From Betaproteobacteria bacterium RBG_16_58_11 (GTDB lineage: Bacteria; Pseudomonadota; Gammaproteobacteria; Burkholderiales; Thiobacteraceae), in the NCBI GenBank assembly GCA_001770235.1, contig MEQN01000156.1, positions 1 through 8,388 on the forward strand: a stretch of 8,388 bases of DNA, written 5' to 3'. Every line of letters begins with the position of its first letter. Within the stretch, counting starts at the first letter, position 1. Below are positions 1-5,535 of the stretch, piece after piece. Under the pieces are notes generated by a model. That model worked only from the letters and a program-made list of their open reading frames with translations. It ran no database searches and was not told the DNA's origin. A program made the translations under genes and the position numbers.

Positions 1-394
1 AAAGGTCGGCTACAAATCGATTACCGCCGAGCAACTGCGCAAGAGCGACCATTTTCTGATCCGCGAGCAGAACGCCGTGCCGTTTGACCCCAGCGCAGGC
101 TGGAAAGCAGGTGACATGATTCCCGACTACCTGAGCAGCCGCGAGGACGCCAAGGGATCGGCCGCCGACAATAACGCGATCTCCAGTTGGAAAGACGGCA
201 TGTGGACCGTCGTGCTCATCCGTCCCCTGGGCCTTGCCAACGATGACGACAAGGCTTTAAAAGAGGGCGGCGTCTACAGCGTCGGCTTCGCTGTGCACGA
301 TGACAACATCACCACCCGCGGTCACCACGTTTCATTCGCCCGGACGCTGGGGCTCGGCGCCGATGCCTACATCAAGGCCGTAAAGTTGCCTTGA
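1..394 (+). CDS. C-terminal part of an ethylbenzene dehydrogenase-related heme-binding protein (5' partial)
   Basis: The reading frame is open from base 2 to the TGA at 392-394, giving about 130 codons without the N-terminus; an internal ATG at 77 is not the true start. The sequence resembles the C-terminal half of the cytochrome c-552/DMSO-reductase-like heme-binding domain (EB_dh family, ethylbenzene dehydrogenase gamma-subunit type). It has a W-K-x-G-D-x-I-P-x-Y segment, then GSAADNN, a W-K-D-G-x-W-T-V-V-L-I-R-P-L strand, and the typical ending with GVYSVGFAVHDDN, HHVSF and TLGLGADA. In this family the domain binds a b-type heme and passes electrons from a periplasmic redox enzyme, or is fused to a multiheme cytochrome c. 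Which of these applies cannot be told because the 5' part is missing. It is the only + strand gene and converges on the histidine kinase gene. Family assignment is fairly sure; the partner enzyme and substrate are unknown. Confidence 0.75.
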   Translation, partial: KVGYKSITAEQLRKSDHFLIREQNAVPFDPSAGWKAGDMIPDYLSSREDAKGSAADNNAISSWKDGMWTVVLIRPLGLANDDDKALKEGGVYSVGFAVHDDNITTRGHHVSFARTLGLGADAYIKAVKLP

Positions 395-566
395 TCCGAG
401 CGTTGCCGGCTGTGAGCGTGCTGCGTGAGCAGTCAATAGCCTCGATCCGAGCAATTTCCGCTACAAGATTACATCGCATGAGATTAGGCATAGCCATGAT
501 CATCCTGACTGCTGAACAGTTGGGGTAATCACAATGGTGCGATGTAGATCTGGGGATGCGTCCCGA
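395..566. other. Convergent intergenic region
   Basis: This 172-nt gap separates the 3' ends of the heme-domain gene (+) and the histidine kinase gene (-). I see no gene and no stem followed by a T-run, so no classical intrinsic terminator for either side. It holds the large inverted repeat listed separately (466-551), a 9-base direct repeat GATCCGAGC at 393-401 and 444-452, and a small CTGC-GTGA-GCAG hairpin at 421-432. Confidence 0.6.
466..551. repeat. Imperfect inverted repeat, 13-14 nt arms
   Basis: The left arm AGATTACATCGCA (466-478) is the reverse complement of the right arm TGCGATGTAGATCT (538-551), except for one extra base in the right arm. The arms enclose 59 nt. The structure lies wholly in the convergent gap, so it could act as a shared transcript-end or RNA-stability structure, or be the remnant of a small mobile element. 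The nested stem ATGATCAT near 497-504 is a plain 8-base palindrome. No T-run follows either arm. Confidence 0.5.
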
Positions 567-1823
567 TCAGGAGAAGCTGACTTTGACGGTGGTTCCTTGA
601 TTCTGGCTGCTTTCCAATTGCACCTGCCAGCCGTAGCGGTCGCAGATACGTTTGACCAGGGAGAGCCCAATGCCGGCGCCTTCGCTGGTCATGTCGCGGA
701 AATGGCGGACGAAGACTTGTTCGATGGCGTGGCCGGGGATGCCTTTTCCGGTATCGGTTACGGTCAGGGCGTGGGCGTCCTGCCGTACAGTGACCGTGCC
801 GGACGCCGTGTACGAGAAGGCATTGCGAATCAGGTTACTGACCAGGATTTCCACCAAGCCCACATCCGCCGACAGGATCAATTCCGGATTGGTTTGCACT
901 TCCACCGCGACCGGTTTGCCGGCGAGCAGGTGACGTTGTTTTTCCACTACTTCCCGCACCACATCGGCCAACACGCAACCGCCACCCGCAGCCAGACTGT
1001 GTTCCTCGCGCGCCATCAACAGCAGCGCGGTGCCGAGCTCGGCCATGTCACGCGCGGCGCGTTCGATGCGGCTGATGCGGGCTTTCTGCTTGTCGCTTAG
1101 CTTGTCATCGTCGAGCAGCACCTCGGTCGAGCTGAGGATAACTGCGAGGGCGGTGCGCAGCTCGTGGCTGATATCGGCGCTGAAGGCGCGCTCACGCTCA
1201 ATGAAGGCGCGCATGCGCATCAGGTGGCGGTCGAACACTCGCGCCAACTCACCTACTTCACCCACGGGGAAGTCGTCGGCCAGCGGGTGCTCCCAGTCGT
1301 CCGGGCTGCGATGGCGTACCTTGGCCGCCAAGTCGGCCACCGGCGCCACCACGGTGCGCGACAGCCAGATGCCGCCCAGGGCGGACAACAAAGTCATGGC
1401 CACCGTCATCAGTCCCAGCATCCAGGCGTAACGCTGTTCGCGGCGCGCTTGCAGCGAGGTGTCGTAGAGCAGGTAGTAGCCCGTGCCGCCGCGCTCCAGG
1501 ATGGCGACCCGATAACTCAGCTTGCCCAAGTGGATGTCGTGACGGCCGAGCGGCAGGTTTGCCAAGTAGTCCGGGACCTCTCCGGCACCGTTGGTGTCGC
1601 GTACGTAACCTTGCAAAATGACGGTGGAAGGCGGTAGTGATGCGGGATTGCGTTCGCGCCTGGCGATGTAGTCGTCCAATTCCGCAGACAGCGTTTCGTC
1701 GATCAAACGCTGGCCCAGATCGTGCGCGCTCTGGTACAGCACCACCGCCATGATCAGGCTGATCAAGGCGCCGAAGCCAGCGAAGAACAGGGCGACGCGT
1801 CCGCGTAGGTCATGACGTCGCAT
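567..1823 (-). CDS. Two-component sensor histidine kinase (HAMP, HisKA, HATPase_c)
   Basis: The 418-aa product is a membrane sensor kinase that should autophosphorylate on histidine and pass the phosphate to the response regulator encoded just upstream. One membrane segment lies at about residues 10-32 and a second at about 134-155; roughly 100 residues between them form a periplasmic sensor domain of no type I recognise. A HAMP linker covers about 156-208. The H-box FSADISHELRT carries the phospho-acceptor His220. The N-box is around N330-N334, the G1 box is DTGKGI (357-362), and the G2 box is GAGIGLSLV (382-390). The residue after HELRT is alanine where proline is usual. The ATG at 1823 overlaps the end of the regulator gene by 14 nt, indicating translational coupling; the Shine-Dalgarno is weak. 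The gene is last in the minus-strand run. The signal sensed is unknown; the upstream SulP and USP genes suggest a link to anion transport or stress. Confidence 0.93.
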   Translation of the reverse strand: MRRHDLRGRVALFFAGFGALISLIMAVVLYQSAHDLGQRLIDETLSAELDDYIARRERNPASLPPSTVILQGYVRDTNGAGEVPDYLANLPLGRHDIHLGKLSYRVAILERGGTGYYLLYDTSLQARREQRYAWMLGLMTVAMTLLSALGGIWLSRTVVAPVADLAAKVRHRSPDDWEHPLADDFPVGEVGELARVFDRHLMRMRAFIERERAFSADISHELRTALAVILSSTEVLLDDDKLSDKQKARISRIERAARDMAELGTALLLMAREEHSLAAGGGCVLADVVREVVEKQRHLLAGKPVAVEVQTNPELILSADVGLVEILVSNLIRNAFSYTASGTVTVRQDAHALTVTDTGKGIPGHAIEQVFVRHFRDMTSEGAGIGLSLVKRICDRYGWQVQLESSQNQGTTVKVSFS

Positions 1824-2514
1824 CGGGTGCTTTCAATTGGTAGCCGATGCCGCGCAGGGTATGCAGCAGCGGCGGCAGGCCCGGTGGGTCGATGGCGGAA
1901 CGCAAGGTGTGCATGTGCACGCGCAGCGCATCGCTGTCCGGCGGCGAATCGCCCCACACGGCCTGCTCGATCTCGCGCCGCCGCACCACGCTGGGTGTGC
2001 GCTTCATCAGCAATTCCAGAATCTTCATCGGTACGGCGGGCAGGGTGAGGAATTGGCCGGCGCGTTGCACGCTGAAAGTGTCGAGATCGAATATCAGATC
2101 ACTCACCTTGAGCTGGTGTAAATTTTCTCCGGCACGTGTACGTCGTGTTAGGGCGCGTAGCCTAAGATCAAGTTCGCGCAATTCGAAGGGCTTCACCAAG
2201 TAATCGTCTGCGCCTTCGCCAAAACCAGCAGCCTTGTCGTCCAGCGTGGCGCGGGCGGTCAGCATTAATATCGGTACGGAAGATTGTGCGTCCTGGCGCA
2301 GGCGGCGGCACAGGGTCAGGCCGTCGATGCCGGGCAACATCAGGTCCAGCACGATCACGTCATGCGGCTGAGTAACGGCCAGATGCAAGCCGGTGACGCC
2401 ATCCATGGCCACGTCCACCAAATAACCCTTGGCCTCCAGATAGTCGGCGATGTTCGCCGCAAGATCTTGGCTGTCTTCGACAATCAATACGGAAATGGCT
2501 TGGGCGTCGTGCAT
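1810..2514 (-). CDS. OmpR/PhoB-family DNA-binding response regulator
   Basis: The 234-aa protein has an N-terminal receiver domain (about 6-118) with the acidic pair E13-D14, phospho-acceptor D57 in VIVLDLMLPG, the switch residues T86 and Y105, and K108 followed by proline. A C-terminal winged-helix DNA-binding domain (about 130-228) ends in the family-typical HTLRGIGYQL. It is the cognate partner of the kinase whose start codon lies within its last codons. The ATG at 2514 has no strong Shine-Dalgarno (a GCCGCC stretch precedes it), so expression may depend on read-through from the USP gene 76 nt upstream; I see no clear promoter in that gap. Target genes are unknown; the SulP-USP genes directly upstream are the obvious candidates by position. 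Confidence 0.95.
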   Translation of the reverse strand: MHDAQAISVLIVEDSQDLAANIADYLEAKGYLVDVAMDGVTGLHLAVTQPHDVIVLDLMLPGIDGLTLCRRLRQDAQSSVPILMLTARATLDDKAAGFGEGADDYLVKPFELRELDLRLRALTRRTRAGENLHQLKVSDLIFDLDTFSVQRAGQFLTLPAVPMKILELLMKRTPSVVRRREIEQAVWGDSPPDSDALRVHMHTLRSAIDPPGLPPLLHTLRGIGYQLKAPDATS

Positions 2515-2590
2515 AAACAGGCGGCTTGCTGTGGGCGATGAGGTATCGTTTTACTGCAAGCGTGGCGCCGCGTCCAGCCGGTACAAATCC

Positions 2591-3040
2591 TCAGGCGTGG
2601 CGTGGCACGCCTTGATGGAGTGTTTGCGTCAAGCGCTGGAACAGGCTGCGACAGCCCACGGTGAGAATATCCGGGCCCTGCACCATGCCTTGCGGAAGCT
2701 GGCCGCAGGTGACGACGAGATCAGGCGCCCAATCGCGGATAAGGTTGGCCAGCAAGACATTCGGTTCTCCCCACACTACTTTGGCTTCGGCCCAACTCAG
2801 GTTGTTGCGCGCCAGTTGAAGCTCGAGGCGCTTCATCGCTTCCGGCGCACGCCGCGCGGTTATTTCGCCCGGTAGCGCGCCAGCCGGACCGTCCGATGGA
2901 ATGCCGCTACGGGTATCCAGCACACGCACCACCAGCATTTGCGTACGTGTAACTTGGGCCAACTCGGTGACGCGTTGCAGCAGGATATCGCTTTGGCCAC
3001 CCGTTAAGATCGGCACCAGAATGCGTCGATAGGTTTTCAT
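2591..3040 (-). CDS. Universal stress protein (UspA family), divergent
   Basis: The 149-aa product begins with the family hallmark MKTYRRILVPILTGG (strand 1). An LVVRVLD strand follows, then the A-P-D-L-V-V strand near residue 104 that in most members leads into the nucleotide-binding motif. Here the usual G-x2-G-x9-G-S/T motif is absent: the stretch after DLVVTCG (residues 106-112) reads QLPQGMVQG and has no final V-L-V-V strand. It is therefore probably a non-ATP-binding type. The start ATG at 3040 overlaps the SulP stop codon as ATGA (3037-3040) and is preceded by a good Shine-Dalgarno (AGAGG, 6 nt away), so it is translationally coupled to the transporter. Some SulP transporters in other bacteria carry a C-terminal USP domain, so a regulatory or accessory role toward the transporter is plausible. 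That role is inference. Confidence 0.85.
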   Translation of the reverse strand: MKTYRRILVPILTGGQSDILLQRVTELAQVTRTQMLVVRVLDTRSGIPSDGPAGALPGEITARRAPEAMKRLELQLARNNLSWAEAKVVWGEPNVLLANLIRDWAPDLVVTCGQLPQGMVQGPDILTVGCRSLFQRLTQTLHQGVPRHA

Positions 3041-4869
3041 GACAGGCCTCTTTCGATTATTGGTTGTGGCTGCGCTTCAAGTGTCTGGCGCGGTACGCTG
3101 TGACAGGTACGGAACAGCCGGTACGGGCAAGTCGCACAAATGCTTTTGTCCAGACGCGGGAAAAGCGCTTCCGCTGGGCGGGACTTTGCCGGATAAAGAT
3201 TTTCTTCGCCGATGTCCTGCATGAAGCCACCCTTGCGCAGGGTATCGGCAACACTTTCTTTCATCCGATAAAAGCTTAGGCTGCCACCGGCGCGGGCATA
3301 GCGGCGGGCAGTTTCGGCAAGAAATTCATCGCCTGCCAAGTCGACGAAATTGATGCCGCTGGCCATGATTACCAGATGCTTGTGCATCGGTTCCTGCTGC
3401 TCCATTTCTTGAATTTGCTGCTGTAGATGCGACACCGCGCCGAAGAAGATGGAGCCGTTCAAGCGCATCATCTTGATCTGCGGACATTCCGGATGGCCAT
3501 CGACTGGCACGAAGTGGTAGCTCTCCGGATCACGATCGGGCACTACAGGCTCCAGCGCCGGGCGCGAGGTGCGGTAGAGGTACAACGCCAGGGACAGGGC
3601 GATACCAAAGAAAATGCCCTTTTCCAGATCGATCAGGGTGCCGATCAGGGTGACCCACAACACCACGGTTTCCTGCCGGCTGATGCGCGGCAATAGTCGG
3701 ATGTGGTGGCTGTCGATCAGGCCCCAGGCCACCAGGAACAGGATGCCGGCCATGGCGGCATTGGGCAGGTAAGCCGCCAGCGGCGCTACCAGTAGCAGGA
3801 TCACTACCAGAAAAAGCGAGGCATACACCGCCGCCAGCGGGGTTTTCGCGCCGGCGGCATAGTTGACGCCGCTGCGGTTAAACGAGCCGGAAGCGGCGTA
3901 ACCGGAGAAAAAGCTGCCGACGATATTGGAGAGGCCCTGGCCGATGAACTCCTGATTACCATCGATGTGTTGGCCGGAGCGGATCGCAATGGCGCGGGAA
4001 ATCGACACCGCCTCGGTCAAGGCCAGCATGGTGATGATCAGCGCCGGAAAAGTCATTTGCGACAGGCCGTGGAAAGAAAAATCCGGCAGCGACAGCGGCG
4101 GCAGGCCGGAAGGCAGCGCGCCCACAGTGAGCACGTGGGTCGTGTTTACGCCGTAGTGCGTGTTGATGGCGAGTGCGAACAAGCTGCCTGCCACCATCGC
4201 AACGATCATATAGGGCAGCTTGGGGGCGTAACGTTTGGTCAGAATGCCGGCCACCAGTGTGGCCATGCTCACCGCCAGTATGTAGGGATTGATGCTGCCC
4301 ACCTGTAGCGCGAACAGTTCCAGTGTCTTGAAGAACGGCGTGCCGCGCGGGATGTCCACGCCAAAAAAATTTTTGATTTGGCTGCCGGCGATGAGCAAGG
4401 CCGCGCCCGCGGTGAATCCGATCACCACGGTATGCGAAATGAAATTTACCAGCACGCCCATGCGCGCCAAGCCCAGTACCAACTGGAACAGCCCGGTCAG
4501 GAATGTCAGGGTCAACACCAGTCCGATGAATTCCGGCGAGCCCGGGTGGGCGTAAGGGCTGACCGAGGCGAATACGGCGATGGAAATGGCGGTAGTGGGA
4601 CCGGACACCAGATGCCAGCTCGATCCGAACAACGCGGCGACGATGGCCGGCATCATCGCCGCATACAGGCCATATTGCGGTGGCAGACCGGCGATGGTGG
4701 CGAAGGCCACTGCCTGCGGCAGCACGATCAGCGCCCCGGTCAATCCGGACATAGCATCGTCGCGCGTGTTTGCGCGTGTTACCCGGTCGCGCCAGCGCAA
4801 GAAGGGTAAAAACCGAGACCAATCGAAGGTGGAACGTAAGACACCCCTGCGGGCGTGTGCGGCATACAT
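3037..4869 (-). CDS. SulP/SLC26-family anion transporter with STAS domain
   Basis: The 610-aa inner-membrane protein belongs to the SulP family (sulfate, bicarbonate or related anion uptake). The core from about residue 38 to 432 holds the membrane helices. It includes the family signatures ALIVLPQAVAFATIAGLPP (46-64), GLYAAMMPAIVAALFGSS (67-84) and LVSGPTTAISI (87-97), and the NQEFIGQGLSNIVGSFFSGY region (305-324). A cytoplasmic STAS domain follows (about 464-575) with the core GINFVDLAGDEFL. The last 35 residues carry a cysteine cluster C578-x2-C581-x7-C589-H590. The ATG at 4869 is supported by a GGAG Shine-Dalgarno 8 nt upstream, lying inside a hairpin (4878-4902). The gene overlaps the USP gene by ATGA. 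Substrate cannot be read from sequence: sulfate is the default annotation, but bicarbonate uptake is a real alternative in autotrophs. Base composition is high GC, in contrast to the phnA gene just upstream. Confidence 0.94.
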   Translation of the reverse strand: MYAAHARRGVLRSTFDWSRFLPFLRWRDRVTRANTRDDAMSGLTGALIVLPQAVAFATIAGLPPQYGLYAAMMPAIVAALFGSSWHLVSGPTTAISIAVFASVSPYAHPGSPEFIGLVLTLTFLTGLFQLVLGLARMGVLVNFISHTVVIGFTAGAALLIAGSQIKNFFGVDIPRGTPFFKTLELFALQVGSINPYILAVSMATLVAGILTKRYAPKLPYMIVAMVAGSLFALAINTHYGVNTTHVLTVGALPSGLPPLSLPDFSFHGLSQMTFPALIITMLALTEAVSISRAIAIRSGQHIDGNQEFIGQGLSNIVGSFFSGYAASGSFNRSGVNYAAGAKTPLAAVYASLFLVVILLLVAPLAAYLPNAAMAGILFLVAWGLIDSHHIRLLPRISRQETVVLWVTLIGTLIDLEKGIFFGIALSLALYLYRTSRPALEPVVPDRDPESYHFVPVDGHPECPQIKMMRLNGSIFFGAVSHLQQQIQEMEQQEPMHKHLVIMASGINFVDLAGDEFLAETARRYARAGGSLSFYRMKESVADTLRKGGFMQDIGEENLYPAKSRPAEALFPRLDKSICATCPYRLFRTCHSVPRQTLEAQPQPIIERGLS

Positions 4870-4877
4870 GGCAAGAG

Positions 4878-4902
4878 CTCCAACCGAAAGCGATGGTTGG
4901 AG
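4878..4902 (-). promoter_or_regulatory. RBS-sequestering hairpin in the SulP leader
   Basis: On the minus strand the order is CTCCAACC, a 9-nt loop, then GGTTGGAG: a perfect 8-bp stem. The last four bases of the 3' arm, GGAG, are the only good Shine-Dalgarno for the SulP start codon, which lies 8 nt further on. If the stem forms in the mRNA it hides the ribosome-binding site, so translation of the transporter could be controlled by temperature, a protein, an sRNA, or simply tuned down. The stem and its position are seen directly; the regulatory role is inference. Confidence 0.55.
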
Positions 4903-4917
4903 TCTGACGAAGTGCGC

Positions 4918-4944
4918 GTTAAAAGCCGGTTAAGCGCAGGTCAA
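4918..4944 (-). promoter_or_regulatory. Possible sigma-70-like promoter for the SulP operon
   Basis: On the minus strand TTGACC (4944-4939) matches the -35 consensus at five of six positions. A TTTAAC/TAACGC stretch follows at 4923-4916, with 15-17 nt between depending on which hexamer is taken. The -10 match is poor and the spacing uncertain. A transcript from here would begin upstream of the RBS hairpin and include it. Confidence 0.25.
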
Positions 4945-4984
4945 GGACAAGTTATTTTCAACTTGCGAAGCGACAGCTTGTCCT
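4944..4984 (-). repeat. Overlapping alternative stems between phnA and the SulP gene
   Basis: AGGACAAG (4944-4951) pairs perfectly with CTTGTCCT (4977-4984), 8 bp with a 25-nt loop. Within it CAAGTT (4948-4953) pairs with AACTTG (4960-4965), 6 bp with a 6-nt loop. Both use bases 4948-4951, so they exclude each other. No T-run follows on the minus strand, so it is not a standard terminator for phnA. It overlaps the putative -35 of the SulP operon by one base. Confidence 0.4.
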
Positions 4985-4989
4985 GCAGA

Positions 4990-5202
4990 TCAAACTTTCT
5001 TCAAAAAACAGGTTTTCAGCACCAAGCCTTTGACTTTTTCAGCATTGCACTCAATTTCTTCTTCATCCGAAGTGAGGCGGATATTTTTTATGATCGTGCC
5101 TCTTTTTAGCGTGACGGAAGTGCCTTTTACTTTTAAGTCTTTGATGATTTGAACCGAGTCGCCATCACTGAGCGGGGTGCCGTTGCTGTCTTTTATATTC
5201 AT
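4990..5202 (-). CDS. phnA: Short PhnA/YjdM-family protein (C-terminal domain only)
   Basis: The 70-aa product matches the C-terminal domain of the PhnA (now YjdM) family: a small SH3-like beta domain with VKDSNG-like N-terminus (here IKDSNGTPLSDGDSV, residues 3-17), IKDLKVKG (20-27), LKRGTIIKNIRL (32-43) and an ECNAEKVKGLVLK end. The N-terminal zinc-ribbon of the about 110-aa E. coli form is absent. A stop codon lies in frame only five codons upstream of the ATG, so this is a natural short form, which is common in the family. Despite its name the family is not known to act in phosphonate breakdown, and the function is unknown. A Shine-Dalgarno-like AGAAG lies 7 nt before the ATG, and a -10-like TACAAT occurs at 5233-5228 without a clear -35. 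GC is about 41% by count, far below its neighbours, suggesting separate acquisition. Confidence 0.85.
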   Translation of the reverse strand: MNIKDSNGTPLSDGDSVQIIKDLKVKGTSVTLKRGTIIKNIRLTSDEEEIECNAEKVKGLVLKTCFLKKV

Positions 5203-5227
5203 GATTTCACTTCTAGTTGGTTACGAA

Positions 5228-5233
5228 ATTGTA
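5228..5233 (-). promoter_or_regulatory. Possible -10 element upstream of phnA
   Basis: TACAAT on the minus strand matches the sigma-70 -10 consensus at five of six positions and lies 25 nt upstream of the phnA start codon. No good -35 hexamer is visible 16-18 nt further upstream. It is the only promoter-like element in the 56-nt gap behind the msrA remnant. Confidence 0.2.
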
Positions 5234-5258
5234 GGTCGCTATTATTTTGTTCTGCCGA

Positions 5259-5504
5259 TTACGCATTCGCTTTCAACAGCGACCGAAATTTCTCGCGAAA
5301 CTTCACCACCTTGGGCGCGACGACGAATTGGCAATAGGGCTGCGACTCGTGGCCGCGGTAGTAACCCTGGTGGTAGCCTTCGCCCGAATAGAAATTCGAG
5401 ATCGACTGTAGCCACGTCACAATCGGGGCGGGCCGAAGTTTGGCATCGCTAATTTCACGTATCACTTCGTGCGCCGCGCTATTCTCCTCGAACGCAGTGC
5501 AAGG
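5259..5504 (-). pseudogene. msrA: 5'-truncated msrA remnant (peptide methionine sulfoxide reductase A, C-terminal third)
   Basis: About 81 codons, open from just after an in-frame TAG (5507-5505) to TAA (5261-5259), encode the C-terminal part of MsrA: VIREISDAKL, PAPIVT, FYSGEGYHQGYYRGHESQPYC and FVVAPKVVKFREKF. The catalytic GCFW region and central core are missing, so it cannot be an active reductase. Homology to MsrA seems to begin near 5490, only about 45 nt after the opcA stop codon. Substitutions at normally conserved sites support decay: R for the W in the A-x-L-W-P-A-P motif, W for E after PIVT, and S for P in FYPGE. No start codon sits at a suitable distance from the GAGGAG at 5485-5490; a GTG at 5465 could only give a 68-aa fragment. 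The same gene end recurs at 8242-8388 (about 83% nucleotide identity over 141 nt). Confidence 0.85.
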
Positions 5505-5535
5505 CTAGCAGTGTGCTTGCAGCGATCGATCACAC

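Noticed and set aside
393..452. Direct repeat GATCCGAGC as an attachment site or regulatory operator
   Set aside because: Only 9 bases, two copies, with no integrase or regulator nearby; noted as sequence only.
534..1637. Several long + strand open frames opposite the histidine kinase gene
   Set aside because: They lie antisense to a kinase with all catalytic boxes, have low-complexity Arg/Ser/His-rich translations and no recognisable domain; they are by-products of high GC.
2515..2590. Promoter for the response regulator in the gap after the USP gene
   Set aside because: No -35/-10 pair with acceptable spacing was found; read-through from the USP gene is simpler.
3956..4822. 288-codon open frame on the minus strand in another frame of the SulP gene
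   Set aside because: The translation is rich in R, H and G without any family signal, while the SulP frame shows full family motifs throughout.
5259..5465. Treating the 68-aa GTG-initiated frame as a functional small MsrA
   Set aside because: It lacks the catalytic cysteine domain, homology continues upstream of the GTG, no ribosome-binding site is properly spaced, and conserved residues are substituted.
5511..5535. GTGTG...CACAC inverted repeat and GATCGATC palindrome behind opcA as a terminator
   Set aside because: The stem is only 5-6 bp with a long loop and no T-run; it is too weak to call.
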